Assembly: GCA_900111435.1 (NCBI GenBank)
Contig: FOIY01000001.1
Location: forward strand, 372,001 to 436,000
Origin: Ruminococcaceae bacterium KH2T8
Lineage (GTDB): Bacteria; Bacillota; Clostridia; Saccharofermentanales; Saccharofermentanaceae
Direction: 5' to 3'
Length of the DNA: 64,000 nt
Shown: in pieces, positions 42,771 to 51,974 of the stretch
Numbering within the stretch: the stretch's first letter is position 1
Layout: each line of letters opens with the position of its first letter
The notes under the pieces: model-generated
Databases searched by the model: none
What the model was told of the DNA's origin: nothing
The model's input: only the letters and a program-made list of their open reading frames with translations
Made by a program: the position numbers and the translations under genes

Positions 42771-45491
42771 TCAGTCGCGTGCCACCTCGCGCTCCTCGAA
42801 CGCTTCGATAGTATCACCTATCTTAATATCATTATAGTTTTCGATGGAAAGACCGCACTCGTAGCCGTGTTTTACTTCCTTGACTGCGTCTTTCATCCTC
42901 TGAAGAGAACCGAGCTTACCCGTGTAGATAACGATATCGTCACGAAGTACTCTTACGCCGCAGTTTCTGGTGATCACACCGTCAGTAACATAAGCACCGC
43001 CGATAGTACCGACACCGGAAACCTTGAAGATCTCTCTGATCTCGACATGTCCGAGTACAACTTCCTCGTATGTAGGAGCAAGCATACCCTTCATAGCGGA
43101 CTCGATATCCTCGATAGCGTTATAGATGACGCTGTAGAGTCTGATATCGACGCCTGCTTCCTTAGCCTTCTCGGAGATAACGGCATTAGGACGTACGTTG
43201 AATCCGATGATGATGGCGTTGGATACGTCAGCGAGCATGATATCGGACTCGTTGATGGCACCGACGGCACCGTGAACGACCTTAACGTGTACTTCTTCGT
43301 TGGAGAGCTTCTCAACGGACTGCGTAACAGCCTCGACGGAACCCTGAACGTCTGCCTTGATGATGAGGTTAAGATCCTTAACGTCACCCTCAGCCATAGC
43401 AGCGGCAAGTGTCTCAAGGCTCATCTTGGAGCTCTTTCTCATGTGCTCCTCACGCTGCTTGATCCTTCTCTTCTCAACGAGCTGTCTCGCCATCTTATCG
43501 TCCGTAACGGCATAGAGCATCTCACCGGCCTCGGGTACTTCGGGAAGACCGAGGATCTCAACGGGTGTAGAAGGACCTGCCTTCTTGATGTCCTTACCCT
43601 TATCGTCGTACATGGCTCTGACGTTACCGATCATGGCACCGCAGACTACGCTGTCTCCCTGCTTCAAGGTACCTCTCTGAACGAGTACCGTAGCAACGGG
43701 ACCTCTGTTCTTATCGAGCTTAGCCTCGATAACGGCACCCTTAGCCTGTCTTGTAGGATCTGCCTTGAGCTCGAGAACATCTGCAACGAGGAGAACATTC
43801 TCAAGAAGGTCATCGATACCTTCGCCCTTCTTAGCGGATACGGGTACCATGATAGTGGAACCGCCCCACTCCTCGGGGATGAGTTCATAATTAGCGAGCT
43901 CCTGCTTTACCTTATCGGGGTTAGCGCCGGGCTTATCGATCTTGTTGATAGCTACGACGATCTCCGTGTTAGCTGCCTTAGCGTGGTTGATAGACTCGAT
44001 CGTCTGAGGCATTACACCGTCATCTGCTGCTACTACGAGGATCGCGATATCAGTGAAGTTCGCACCTCTTGCACGCATCGTAGTGAACGCTTCGTGACCG
44101 GGAGTATCGAGGAAAGTGATCTGACGACCCTTTACTCTTACCGTATAAGCACCGATATGCTGTGTGATACCGCCTGCCTCGCCTGCAACAACGGATGCTG
44201 ATCTGATCCTGTCGAGGAGTGATGTCTTACCGTGGTCAACGTGACCCATGACAACAACAACGGGAGGTCTTGCCTCGAGGTTCTCGGAAGGAGCATCATC
44301 AGCATCGTCGTCAAAGAGGATATCTTCCTCCGTTACCTCCTCAAGGAGTGTGGCATTGATACCGAAAGCATCTGCGAGCAGACATGCAGTATCGAAGTCG
44401 AGCTCCTGGTTGATCGTAGCGAGCACACCGAGCTTCATGAGTTCCTTGATAACATCGGAGCTCTTCTTACCGATACCCTCAGCGAAATCCTTTACAGTGA
44501 TGAAAGGAGGGATCTGGATATCAGTGATGACCTGCTCGACAACAGGCTGAGCGATATATGTGCTCTTCTTCTTTTTCTTTCTGCCGTATGAATAATCATC
44601 ATACTCACCGTCTTCGCTGATACGGCCGTTGAACTTGCCGCCGTTATTGTTCTTCATGCGGCGGTCATTGGAATTCTGATTTCTGCCGTTCTCTCTTCTC
44701 TGCTGATCGTTATCGTTATGCTTCTTCTCGATAGCACTCTTCTCCGCAAAGTTTGCACGGCTCTTCTTGATCTCCTCCATGGGGCCTTCTGCCTTGGGCT
44801 TCGAAGGCTTTCTGGGAGCGGGACGATTTGGTGTATCCTCGTCCTTATCCTTGGAGAAGCCGCCTCCCTGGCCACCCTGACGGTTACCGCCGCCCTGGTA
44901 GCCTCCGCGGTTTCCACCGCCCTGATAGCCGCCACGGTTACCGCCGCCCTGATAGCCGCCGCGATTACCGTCTCTATTGTATCTTCCGCCTCTGTTATCG
45001 GAGATCACCGTGGAGCTTCTTACGGTCTCAGGCATTGCAACTACGGCAGAAGAGATCTTTCTCTTATCTACCGCGGGCTTTTCTTCCTTAGCAGGCTCGG
45101 ACTTTGCTTCAGCCTTAGGTGCCTCAACCGGAGCAGGCTTAGCCTCTGCAGGAGCCTTTGTCTCCTTCTTAGCTTCGGCTGGCTTTTCTTCGACTGCTGC
45201 CTTGGGCTGCTCTTTCTCCTCTGCCTTCTTCTCAGCTGCCTTCTTGGGTGCAGCCTTCTCTGTTTCCTTGGCGGGAGCTTCTGCTTTCTTGGGAGCCTCA
45301 GCCTTAGCAGGCTTCTCCTCCTTGACCTTGGGTTCCTCGGCTGCTACCGGGGCAGCCTCTTTGATCTCGGGTGCGGGTTCGGAAGCAGGCTCAGCCTTCT
45401 TCTTATGAACTCTTCTTACCTTGAGTTCCTTATTGCCCGATACACCACCAAGTATGATCTGAGGCTTATTCTTCTCTTGGTTGTCACTCAT
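42771..45491 (-). CDS. infB: Translation initiation factor IF-2 with a long repetitive N-terminus
   Basis: The 906-residue protein has a low-complexity N-terminal half: Lys/Ala/Glu/Pro-rich (about 25-150), then Gly/Arg/Tyr/Asn-rich repeats (about 175-215), then an IF2_N domain ([25 protein letters not shown]) and the GTPase domain with [26 protein letters not shown] and NKIDKPGA, followed by domains that bind the initiator tRNA. The start at 45491 overlaps the ylxQ stop (TAATG) with AAGGAG eight bases upstream. Confidence 0.97.
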   Translation of the reverse strand: MSDNQEKNKPQIILGGVSGNKELKVRRVHKKKAEPASEPAPEIKEAAPVAAEEPKVKEEKPAKAEAPKKAEAPAKETEKAAPKKAAEKKAEEKEQPKAAVEEKPAEAKKETKAPAEAKPAPVEAPKAEAKSEPAKEEKPAVDKRKISSAVVAMPETVRSSTVISDNRGGRYNRDGNRGGYQGGGNRGGYQGGGNRGGYQGGGNRQGGQGGGFSKDKDEDTPNRPAPRKPSKPKAEGPMEEIKKSRANFAEKSAIEKKHNDNDQQRRENGRNQNSNDRRMKNNNGGKFNGRISEDGEYDDYSYGRKKKKKSTYIAQPVVEQVITDIQIPPFITVKDFAEGIGKKSSDVIKELMKLGVLATINQELDFDTACLLADAFGINATLLEEVTEEDILFDDDADDAPSENLEARPPVVVVMGHVDHGKTSLLDRIRSASVVAGEAGGITQHIGAYTVRVKGRQITFLDTPGHEAFTTMRARGANFTDIAILVVAADDGVMPQTIESINHAKAANTEIVVAINKIDKPGANPDKVKQELANYELIPEEWGGSTIMVPVSAKKGEGIDDLLENVLLVADVLELKADPTRQAKGAVIEAKLDKNRGPVATVLVQRGTLKQGDSVVCGAMIGNVRAMYDDKGKDIKKAGPSTPVEILGLPEVPEAGEMLYAVTDDKMARQLVEKRRIKQREEHMRKSSKMSLETLAAAMAEGDVKDLNLIIKADVQGSVEAVTQSVEKLSNEEVHVKVVHGAVGAINESDIMLADVSNAIIIGFNVRPNAVISEKAKEAGVDIRLYSVIYNAIEDIESAMKGMLAPTYEEVVLGHVEIREIFKVSGVGTIGGAYVTDGVITRNCGVRVLRDDIVIYTGKLGSLQRMKDAVKEVKHGYECGLSIENYNDIKIGDTIEAFEEREVARD
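44887..44967 (-). repeat. Three 27-bp tandem repeats in infB coding for GGYQGGGNR
   Basis: Units at 44887-44913, 44914-44940 and 44941-44967 differ at a few bases, mostly silent, and a degenerate fourth unit lies at 44860-44886. The encoded nonapeptide repeats resemble RGG/RNA-binding low-complexity sequence. Confidence 0.9.
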
Positions 45492-45832
45492 TAGCATATC
45501 TCCTTTGTGTCATCTATTTCTTCGATCATCTGAGCGAGCTTGGAAGCGAATCCTTCATCGGTTATCGCCAAGACCGCCCTGTCCGTTCTGCCTATCGCGT
45601 CGCCGAGCTGTCTTGCAGTCGCGAAGCTGTAGGCCGCGAGCTGATCGTCATCGCATTCCGCTGCTCTGTCCATCAGCTTGTTCAGTGTATTTGCCGAGAT
45701 GTCTTTCGACAGTATGAGCAATCTGCACTGACCGGCTCTCATCGCAGACACCGTAGCATCGAATCCCGAGACTACCTTGCCTGCCCTCATTGCAAGCCCT
45801 ATGAATCTTAAGATCTTATCTTCTTCAGTCAT
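45491..45832 (-). CDS. L7Ae/YlxQ-family RNA-binding protein
   Basis: The 113-residue protein has the ribosomal L7Ae/L30e fold pattern: [27 protein letters not shown] followed by LLILSKDIS and the kink-turn-binding type C-terminal part. YlxQ-family proteins bind RNA kink-turns and are encoded between ylxR and infB. I prefer the ATG at 45832 (AGAAGG five bases before); a start at 45853 would overlap ylxR by 29 bases. Confidence 0.85.
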   Translation of the reverse strand: MTEEDKILRFIGLAMRAGKVVSGFDATVSAMRAGQCRLLILSKDISANTLNKLMDRAAECDDDQLAAYSFATARQLGDAIGRTDRAVLAITDEGFASKLAQMIEEIDDTKEIC

Positions 45833-46118
45833 CTGAGCCTTCTTCGGAGACACAGAGCTTTAAGATCTCCTGTGCCACCTGCTGCAATCTTTCTTTGTCC
45901 ACATCGTGCCTCAGTCCCTTGGCAAGCCTGTGAGCCTTGAGCTCGGCAACTATGCACTCTTCCTTCTTACAAAGGTAAGCACCCCTGCCTGAAGCCTTGC
46001 CGGTAGGATCGTAGCTGATGTCACCGTCGGGACCCAGGACGACCCTGATAAGGTCTTTCTTGTCATGTCTTTCGCGACATGACACGCACATCCTCTGTGG
46101 CTTTTTCTTTGGTATCAC
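45825..46118 (-). CDS. YlxR-family nucleic-acid-binding protein (RnpM type)
   Basis: The 97-residue protein has the YlxR pattern PQRMCVSCRERHDKKDLIRVV followed by GRGAYLCKKEECI. Members bind RNA, and the Bacillus homologue modulates RNase P. It is placed between nusA and ylxQ, as is usual, and overlaps nusA by four bases. The C-terminal end is acidic and extends slightly past the domain. Confidence 0.88.
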   Translation of the reverse strand: MIPKKKPQRMCVSCRERHDKKDLIRVVLGPDGDISYDPTGKASGRGAYLCKKEECIVAELKAHRLAKGLRHDVDKERLQQVAQEILKLCVSEEGSDD

Positions 46119-47269
46119 TGATCGTCACCGTCGCTCTCGACTACCTGGAAAGCGTCGCCCATGAGCTGAGTAGCTTCGATGATCTCCTCAGACTCTCTCT
46201 TGATATCGATCTTGAATCCCGTAAGTCTTGCTGCAAGACGAACGTTCTGGCCGCTTCTGCCGATAGCCAGCGTGAACTGGGAATCAGGTACGATGACCTT
46301 AGCCTTTCTCTCCTGGCTACCGTCCTCGTTGGTCGTGATCTCAGTATCAACACGGAGAACCTTAGCAGGCTGAAGTGCTTCGCTGATGAAGAGGGCGGGA
46401 TCTGCGTTCCAATCAACGATGTCGATCTTCTCGCCGCCGAGCTCGTTCATGATCTCCTGTACACGCTGGCCTCTCTGACCTACGCATGCACCCTTTGCAT
46501 CGATGTTCTCGTCTCTTGAGTAAACAGCGACCTTAGCTCTGGAACCGGGCTCTCTGGATACTGCCTGGATGATGACCTCGCCGGACTTGATCTCGGGGAT
46601 CTCGAGCTCAAAGAGCTTCTTGACGAGTTCATTGGATGTTCTTGATACCGTGATGGAAGGTCTGCCGTTATGCTCTTCAACACAAAGAACAAGGAACTTC
46701 ATCGTTCTGTTTGTCTCGTAGAGCTCGTTCCTGATCTGTCCCTCTCTGGGAAGGACTGCCTCTGCACGGTCGATATCAACATATACGTTTCTTGCATCTC
46801 TTCTGAGGATGATACCCGAAGCGAGCTCGCCGATCCTGCCGGAGAACTCCTCGTTGATCCTTCTGTATTCTGCATCTCTAACCTTCTGTGAGATAGCACT
46901 CTTAGCTGCTGTAGCTGCAAGACGTCCGAGCTTTTCAACCTCGATACCTACCTCGATCTCATCGCCGAGCTCGAGTTCGGGATCCATAGCCTGAGCGTCT
47001 GTAATGGAGATCTGATTTGCTTCGTCTTCAACTTCTTCAACAACCTCAACGAGCTTATAAACAAAGATCTCACCTGTCTCTCTGTCGATCTCAGCCTCAA
47101 CGTGCTCGATAGACTGGGAACCGGAGAACTCACGTCTGAATGCCGTTACGATACCCTCTTCAACAGCCGTAATGAGCTCTTCTTCCTCGATGCCTCTTTC
47201 CTTAGCGAGCATCTTGATAGCGTCAAGTACGTTATCTCTGGGTTCTTCCTGCGTAATCTTCTTTGCCAT
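46115..47269 (-). CDS. nusA: Transcription termination/antitermination protein NusA
   Basis: The 384-residue protein has the N-terminal RNAP-binding domain, the S1 domain ([17 protein letters not shown]), and KH1/KH2 ([28 protein letters not shown] and [23 protein letters not shown]). It lacks the C-terminal acidic repeats of proteobacterial NusA, as in Firmicutes. The ATG at 47269 has AGGAGGT upstream; an in-frame ATG at 47305 is inside rimP. Confidence 0.97.
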   Translation of the reverse strand: MAKKITQEEPRDNVLDAIKMLAKERGIEEEELITAVEEGIVTAFRREFSGSQSIEHVEAEIDRETGEIFVYKLVEVVEEVEDEANQISITDAQAMDPELELGDEIEVGIEVEKLGRLAATAAKSAISQKVRDAEYRRINEEFSGRIGELASGIILRRDARNVYVDIDRAEAVLPREGQIRNELYETNRTMKFLVLCVEEHNGRPSITVSRTSNELVKKLFELEIPEIKSGEVIIQAVSREPGSRAKVAVYSRDENIDAKGACVGQRGQRVQEIMNELGGEKIDIVDWNADPALFISEALQPAKVLRVDTEITTNEDGSQERKAKVIVPDSQFTLAIGRSGQNVRLAARLTGFKIDIKRESEEIIEATQLMGDAFQVVESDGDDQ

Positions 47270-47294
47270 TTTATATTGACCTCCTGTATTATTA

Positions 47295-47759
47295 TCAAAA
47301 TTCAATATGCCTTACGGCCTTGGATATCTCCTTATAGCCGATAGTCAACTCTTTGTCTTCGGATACACGGATCGTAACGGAGTCTCCGTCACAACCGATG
47401 ATCTCACCTGTATGGTTCTTGCTGCCTTCCTTCTCCGCGAAGAGAGCTACGTCGATCTTCTCACCTTCATACCTTCTGTAATCGGCCTCAGTCGTAAGAG
47501 GTCTCGTAAGTCCGGGTGAAGATACTTCGAAGTAGTCCGCGTCATGTACGAGCTTCTCATCCAGGATGGGATCTATCTCCCTGCTGAATGTCTCGCAGTC
47601 GTCGATCCCGAGTCCGCCCTTCTTATCTATGAACAGACGAAGAAATGTGCTCTGACCTTCCTTCTTGTACTCGGCATCTACAAGCTCGAGCCCCATCCTC
47701 TCGGCAACGGGCTGAGCGATCTCAAAGGCCTGCTGAGCTATCTTGCTCCTTCCTGCCAT
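47295..47759 (-). CDS. rimP: Ribosome maturation factor RimP
   Basis: The 154-residue protein has the two-domain RimP layout with EPVAERMGLELVDAEYKKEG-like and DDCETFSREIDPILD blocks, and YFEVSSPGLTRPL at the domain junction. It helps 30S assembly. It is the first gene of the nusA-infB operon, and its leader holds a terminator-like hairpin 30 bases before the ATG. Confidence 0.96.
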   Translation of the reverse strand: MAGRSKIAQQAFEIAQPVAERMGLELVDAEYKKEGQSTFLRLFIDKKGGLGIDDCETFSREIDPILDEKLVHDADYFEVSSPGLTRPLTTEADYRRYEGEKIDVALFAEKEGSKNHTGEIIGCDGDSVTIRVSEDKELTIGYKEISKAVRHIEF

Positions 47760-47780
47760 GTATCGTATACTCCTCCTAAA

Positions 47781-47828
47781 TAAAACAAAAAACGAGCTCT
47801 CAAGAAGCCCGTTTACTCAAAAAGTAAA
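47781..47828 (-). terminator. Terminator-like hairpins in the rimP leader (possible attenuator)
   Basis: On the minus strand a first hairpin TTTACT, TTTTG, AGTAAA (47828-47812) abuts a second one, ACGGGCTT pairing with AGCTCGT around a short loop (47812-47792), followed by TTTTTTGTTTTA. No minus-strand gene lies upstream, because the next gene is divergent, so a terminator here acts on the operon's own leader. The rimP ribosome site (AGGAGGAG) begins right after the T-run. Confidence 0.6.
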
Positions 47829-47843
47829 TCTCACAACATATTT

Positions 47844-47873
47844 ATATTACCATATATGTTTCAGATCCCGCAA
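47844..47873 (-). promoter_or_regulatory. Likely promoter of the rimP-nusA-infB operon
   Basis: On the minus strand TTGCGG (47873-47868), 18 bases, TAATAT (47849-47844) preceded by TGG, an extended -10. The predicted leader is about 78 bases and includes the two hairpins. Confidence 0.5.
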
Positions 47874-48008
47874 ACCTTTTTTGATTCTGTGTACTATACA
47901 CAAAAACTGCCTGAATTTTGACGAATTAACTATTCAAATTAACGGCGTTTTAAAGTACAATAAAATCATCCCGAGAGGGACAGTACATGAACCAAAGGAG
48001 ATACGCTT

Positions 48009-48416
48009 ATGATCAAGATCATTGCAGGTGAGAAAGGAACAGGAAAGACAGCGCGTCTTGTTGACGACATCAATACGGTAGCGGCTCAGGATAATAATGT
48101 AGTCTGCATCGAGAGAGGTACGAGACTCGACCAGCTCCTGAAGCCGAACGTAAGACTCGTCAACATGAAAGAATATCCCGTCTCCGGATATGACCAACTC
48201 TTAGCATTTATCTGCGGAATATGTTCCAAGGATTATGACCTTACTCACATCTACATCGACAGTATCTTCAAGGTAGCAGACGACCCCGACATCAATGATC
48301 TCGAAGCTTTTGTATCCAAGCTCGATGCATTCCTTAAGGAAACACCCATCACGGCAAGCATCATCTTAAGCGCAAAGATCGACGACCTCCCCGAGAGCGT
48401 TAAGGCCTTCTGCTGA
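48009..48416 (+). CDS. Small P-loop NTPase-like protein of unknown function
   Basis: The 135-residue protein starts MIKIIAGEKGTGKTARLVDD, a Walker A motif at 7-14 directly after the first strand. A possible Walker B strand follows (THIYIDSIFK, about 79-88). It is too short for a full motor ATPase. Similar small P-loop proteins occur in Clostridia, with no known role. AAAGGAG lies eight bases before the ATG, and a strong terminator follows, so it is a single-gene unit divergent from rimP. Confidence 0.75.
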   Translation: MIKIIAGEKGTGKTARLVDDINTVAAQDNNVVCIERGTRLDQLLKPNVRLVNMKEYPVSGYDQLLAFICGICSKDYDLTHIYIDSIFKVADDPDINDLEAFVSKLDAFLKETPITASIILSAKIDDLPESVKAFC

Positions 48417-48448
48417 TCGACATTCCTTGATCCATACTTTGGCTAACG

Positions 48449-48478
48449 GCTCCGCCTCAACTTGAGGCGGAGCTTTTT
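48449..48478 (+). terminator. Intrinsic terminator of the small P-loop gene
   Basis: GCTCCGCCTCA, ACT, TGAGGCGGAGC and then TTTTT: an 11-bp perfect stem. Confidence 0.92.
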
Positions 48479-48589
48479 ATCGAGATTAAAACACGTTTGT
48501 AATCCGCCCGTCACACAATATCATCTTAATTAACCTACAATCTAAATATATTTAATCTATCCACATCTTTAGGAACGGAGGGCAATTAA

Positions 48590-49000
48590 ATGGGTAACTT
48601 TTTGAAGGAATTTAAGGATTTTGCTCTTAAGGGCAATGTAATGGATATGGCAGTCGGTGTTATCATCGGTGGTGCTTTCGGAAACATTGTAACGGCACTT
48701 ACTGACAGCTTTATCACTCCCCTGATCCAGGCTATCACGGGTAATGACGAGGTCGAGGTTGGCGGACAGTTCGTGATCAACGGTGCCGCTTTCACATACG
48801 GCGCATTCATCTCTGCCATTATCAACTTCCTGATCCTTGCACTTATCCTCTTCTGCGTTATCAAGGCTATCAACACTGCTACAGAGAAGGCAGCTAAGCT
48901 CGCTAAGAAGAAGGAAGCCGAAGAGGCTGCTGCACCCGCTGAGCCTTCCGAGGAAGTCAAGCTCCTTACAGAGATCAGAGACGCTCTCAAGAACAAGTAA
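48590..49000 (+). CDS. mscL: Large-conductance mechanosensitive channel MscL
   Basis: The 136-residue protein has the MscL N-terminal helix and first membrane segment (FLKEFKDFALKGNVMDMAVGVIIGGAFGNIV, with the GNVMDMAVGVIIG signature), a periplasmic-type loop, a second membrane segment and a charged C-terminal helix. It opens on membrane tension to vent solutes. It has its own terminator. Confidence 0.97.
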   Translation: MGNFLKEFKDFALKGNVMDMAVGVIIGGAFGNIVTALTDSFITPLIQAITGNDEVEVGGQFVINGAAFTYGAFISAIINFLILALILFCVIKAINTATEKAAKLAKKKEAEEAAAPAEPSEEVKLLTEIRDALKNK

Positions 49001-49037
49001 TCCATACCTATTCTTATATAGACCAATTTGCAATACG

Positions 49038-49069
49038 AAAGGACCGCACAACGCGGTCCTTTCTTTTTG
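49038..49069 (+). terminator. Intrinsic terminator of mscL
   Basis: AAAGGACCGC, ACAAC, GCGGTCCTTT and then CTTTTTG. Confidence 0.9.
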
Positions 49070-49088
49070 TGTATTTCTAAACGCAATA

Positions 49089-49115
49089 ACACCCGCTCGG
49101 TAACCGAACGGGTGT
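49089..49115 (-). terminator. Terminator-like hairpin after rubrerythrin
   Basis: On the minus strand ACACCCGTTCGG, TTA, CCGAGCGGGTGT, 24 bases after the stop. The following T-run is poor (TATTGCGTTT), so efficiency is uncertain. Confidence 0.6.
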
Positions 49116-49139
49116 CGTAGTCGACTTATCGTACTGATA

Positions 49140-49679
49140 TCAGTAATTCTTGGACTGCTCTTCGAAGTAAGCCTGAGGGTGAGCACATACGGGGCAGACC
49201 TCGGGAGCCTTGTCACCGTAATGGATATAACCGCAGTTGAGGCACTTCCAGATAGTAACGCCGTCACGCTCGAATGTCATACCCTTCTCGAGGTGCTCTG
49301 CGATCTTTCTGTATCTCTCCTCGTGCTCCTTCTCGATACCGCCTACCATCTCGAAAAGATCGGCGATGTCGTTAAATCCTTCTTCCCTTGCCTCTTCGGC
49401 AAATCTCTTGTACATATCGGTCCACTCGCCGTTCTCGCCTGCTGCAGCATCGAGAAGGTTTGTCATCGTATCAGGAACCGTATCACCGTGGAGCTTCTTG
49501 AACCACATCTTTGCATGCTCACGCTCATTGCCGGATGTCTCCGTAAAGATGTTAGAGATCTGTACATATCCCTCTTTCTTTGCCTTTGATGCATAGTATG
49601 CATACTTGTTCGTAGCCATAGACTCGCCTGCGAATGCAGCCTGAAGATTAGCTTCTGTCTTAGTACCCTTTAAATCCAT
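49140..49679 (-). CDS. rbr: Rubrerythrin
   Basis: The 179-residue protein has the diiron four-helix bundle (GESMATNKYAYYA, NEREHAKMWF, IEKEHEERYR) and a C-terminal rubredoxin domain with CLNCGYIHYG and CPVCAHPQAYF. It reduces hydrogen peroxide in anaerobes. It follows perR by 26 bases and so should be in the same PerR-controlled transcript. Confidence 0.97.
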   Translation of the reverse strand: MDLKGTKTEANLQAAFAGESMATNKYAYYASKAKKEGYVQISNIFTETSGNEREHAKMWFKKLHGDTVPDTMTNLLDAAAGENGEWTDMYKRFAEEAREEGFNDIADLFEMVGGIEKEHEERYRKIAEHLEKGMTFERDGVTIWKCLNCGYIHYGDKAPEVCPVCAHPQAYFEEQSKNY

Positions 49680-49705
49680 ATATCTGAACCTCCTTGGATT
49701 ATGAA

Positions 49706-50125
49706 TTACTTTTCAATGGTGTGCGCGCAGTCGGGACAGTAACCTCTCGCCATATAAGAGATATTCTTTACGATAGCCCCCTTAAGGCAATCCGGCATCT
49801 TGTCGGGACGGCACTTAAAGTCATATATGCTTCCGCACTGATCACAATAGAAATGTCCGTGAAAATCGGTAATGCTGTCATAATGGCGCTCACCGTCGGG
49901 AGATACGATAGTCGTAACGAGAGACTCCTCCGCGAGCTTCTCGGTAACATTATAGACGGTAGCAAGGGACAGCGAAGGATTATCATCCTTAAGATCGTTA
50001 TAGATACGATCGCACGTGGGATGAGTCCTGTTATCAATAAGATATTGAAATATGAGAAGTCTCGGGACTGTTACTCTTATTCCCGCTTCTCTCAATCGAT
50101 CCTGAGCACTGAGTTCTATAGACAT
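49706..50125 (-). CDS. Fur-family regulator, PerR type
   Basis: The 139-residue protein has a winged helix (HPTCDRIYNDLKDDNPSLSLATVYNVTEKL), the His-rich regulatory metal region (GERHYDSITDFHGHFYCDQCG) and the structural zinc site of two CxxC pairs (CDQC, CPDC). It heads an operon with rubrerythrin, and a PerR box overlaps its promoter, so the peroxide-sensor PerR is more likely than Fur or Zur. Autoregulation follows from the box position. Confidence 0.88.
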   Translation of the reverse strand: MSIELSAQDRLREAGIRVTVPRLLIFQYLIDNRTHPTCDRIYNDLKDDNPSLSLATVYNVTEKLAEESLVTTIVSPDGERHYDSITDFHGHFYCDQCGSIYDFKCRPDKMPDCLKGAIVKNISYMARGYCPDCAHTIEK

Positions 50126-50139
50126 TTTATCTCCGCAAA

Positions 50140-50154
50140 TTAGAATTACTATAA
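50140..50154 (-). promoter_or_regulatory. PerR box in front of perR-rbr
   Basis: On the minus strand TTATAGTAATTCTAA, which matches the PerR consensus TTATAATNATTATAA at 12 of 14 fixed positions. It lies directly downstream of the -10 box, at the predicted transcription start. Confidence 0.75.
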
Positions 50155-50163
50155 ATTATATCA
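50155..50163 (-). promoter_or_regulatory. Extended -10 promoter of perR-rbr
   Basis: On the minus strand TGATATAAT, a perfect extended -10. No good -35 box is present at the right distance. Confidence 0.7.
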
Positions 50164-50261
50164 ATAGTGTCTTTTGTTGAAAAGGTTATTTTCGCAATTC
50201 ACGCAACCCGTCCCTGCCAAGTGCGTCTATATAGGTACAACGGACTAAGGAGATGAACAAC

Positions 50262-51344
50262 ATGAAAGCACGAAAGATAACGGCACTCTTACTTACCATA
50301 CCGATGCTCATGGCATCATTCACGGCTTGTTCCGAAGAAAAGATCAAGGGAAAGCCTTCGAGTAACGTAAACACATCAGCAGGTATGTTCCACCCCGCTG
50401 ATCGCACATCGAACTATCTTAATAATATCGTTAATGTCTGCTCATGGAAGGGGGACTATGAATACGATCCTCCCATAGCCGGAAGTGAGCTCAACGTAAG
50501 ATGCAGCATCCAAAAGACGAGCGAAGGTAACGAGCCTGATCTTACGATGTATATCTTTAAAGGCAACAATGCTTTTGCCTGGGATCCCGATGATGCGCTT
50601 GCAAGTGCCGAGGGAACGGTTGAGCACGGACAGTTCGACATCATGCGCTTTACGGTAGATCTTCCGTCGGATATCGATACGGATGACTATATCCTCGTAT
50701 TCGTTAACGGGGACGGAGCGGTAGACAGCATGTTCGAGCAGACGATCGTAGCAAGCGAGACTGAGACTACGCGATTCGCGCCCGTTGATAAGCCTGTCAT
50801 CTATCTCTATCCCGAAGAAGAGACGGAAGCATATGTAAATGTCGACCTCGAGGGTGAATTCACATGCACATATCCCGCATACGGTAACAATGTAGGCTGG
50901 CACGTTATCGCTCATCCTGACGGCATGCTCACAGACATCGAAGGCGGCAGGAATTACGATTATCTCTACTGGGAAGGAATGTGTGATGTTCCCTCAGGAT
51001 TTACTCAGTCGATCTGTGTAAGAGGAGAAGATACAGCTGAATTCCTCGAGACATATCTTGAGGCTGCGGGACTCAACTACAGCGAGATAAACGATTTCAT
51101 CACATACTGGCTCCCTCAGATGGAGAACAACCCCTATAACCTCATCTCCTTCCCTACGAAAGAGTACGAGCTCATGGCACAGCTCAACGTCTCACCCGCA
51201 CCCGATACCATGATCAGGGTATATATGGTATTCACACCTCTCGAAAGCGAGATCACGATCCCTGAGGAGCAGCAGCTTCAGATGCCCGTTACTCCCGAGA
51301 GAACAGGATTCACGGTCGTAGAGTGGGGCGGTTCGCAGGTCTGA
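50262..51344 (+). CDS. Lipoprotein of unknown function with a conserved extracellular domain
   Basis: The 360-residue protein has a lipoprotein signal peptide (MKARKITALLL, lipobox SFTAC, Cys about 23), then a beta-rich domain (about 50-180) and a larger domain starting KPVIYLYPEEE and ending ERTGFTVVEWGG. The second domain is one I know from many Clostridia surface proteins, where it has no known function. The ATG at 50262 is nine bases after AAGGAG; the ATG at 50253 directly abuts that site. It is a single-gene unit. Confidence 0.8.
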   Translation: MKARKITALLLTIPMLMASFTACSEEKIKGKPSSNVNTSAGMFHPADRTSNYLNNIVNVCSWKGDYEYDPPIAGSELNVRCSIQKTSEGNEPDLTMYIFKGNNAFAWDPDDALASAEGTVEHGQFDIMRFTVDLPSDIDTDDYILVFVNGDGAVDSMFEQTIVASETETTRFAPVDKPVIYLYPEEETEAYVNVDLEGEFTCTYPAYGNNVGWHVIAHPDGMLTDIEGGRNYDYLYWEGMCDVPSGFTQSICVRGEDTAEFLETYLEAAGLNYSEINDFITYWLPQMENNPYNLISFPTKEYELMAQLNVSPAPDTMIRVYMVFTPLESEITIPEEQQLQMPVTPERTGFTVVEWGGSQV

Positions 51345-51374
51345 CCGACAAGCCTTCCTTATAGATCAACTGAT

Positions 51375-51404
51375 AAGCCCCGCGGGATCTCTCCTGCGGG
51401 GCTT
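51375..51404. terminator. Hairpin between convergent genes, probably a bidirectional terminator
   Basis: AAGCCCCGC, 12 bases, GCGGGGCTT: a perfect 9-bp stem lying 30 bases after the lipoprotein stop and 12 bases beyond the end of the convergent ArsR gene. T-runs are short on both sides. Confidence 0.6.
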
Positions 51405-51416
51405 GTCTATGCCATA

Positions 51417-51953
51417 TTATTTTTTCTTTTTCTTATCTTTCTCTTTGTCTTTTTTCTTCTTCTCGGGCTTTTTCTTCTTTTTCTCTTTCTTCTTCTTGAG
51501 TTCTTCGATATCAGGAACTTCTATCTTGTTCTTGGGCTTTGGAACGCTCGAGTCATTTTTGAGAGCGGGCTTATCCGAAGTCTTTGTCTTCTTAACGGCA
51601 GTAGTCTTGCGTATAGGCTTAACGGGTGCAACCGTAGCTGCTCTGCTCTTTGATGATGGCTTTCCCTTTACGCTTAACTCATCGATAAGATCCCTTATCT
51701 CAGATACGGCAACGGGATTGATGCTGTACCATACACAGCGTCCGTCCTTTTGAGCCAGTACAAGATCAGAATCGAGAAGAAGGTTCATGTGATGAGACAA
51801 AGTAGGCTGCGTGATGGCGAACTCATCGAGGATATCCTTAGCGCGGAGCTTTCCCGCATCCGCGATGACCTTCATGATCTTCATCCTCATGGGTTCTGCC
51901 ATAACAGACAGCTTCTTTACCGCGTCGTTATATCTTTTATCCTCGGCTTTCAT
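51417..51953 (-). CDS. ArsR-family regulator with a lysine-rich tail
   Basis: The 178-residue protein has an N-terminal ArsR winged helix (about 1-95; KKLSVMAEPMRMKIMKVIA, then ITQPTLSHHMNLLLDSDLV and GRCVWYSINP). No metal-binding cysteine pair is visible, so it may not sense metals. Residues from about 96 are Lys/Thr/Pro/Ser-rich, and the last 45 are about three-quarters Lys, with some Glu and Pro. Such a tail may bind DNA nonspecifically, like histone tails. It lies 21 bases after the YhbD-type gene. Confidence 0.85.
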   Translation of the reverse strand: MKAEDKRYNDAVKKLSVMAEPMRMKIMKVIADAGKLRAKDILDEFAITQPTLSHHMNLLLDSDLVLAQKDGRCVWYSINPVAVSEIRDLIDELSVKGKPSSKSRAATVAPVKPIRKTTAVKKTKTSDKPALKNDSSVPKPKNKIEVPDIEELKKKKEKKKKKPEKKKKDKEKDKKKKK

Positions 51954-51974
51954 TTCACATGCTCCGTTTCGTTA

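Noticed and set aside
42318-44201. A 627-codon open frame on the plus strand opposite rbfA and infB
   Set aside because: It spans two clear genes on the other strand and has no ribosome site or recognisable domain.
44860-44967. Regular 27-bp repeats as a CRISPR-like array
   Set aside because: There are no spacers; the repeats are contiguous and in frame in infB.
49089-49115. Hairpin after rubrerythrin as a riboswitch
   Set aside because: It is a simple stem-loop at the 3' end of a gene, best read as a weak terminator.
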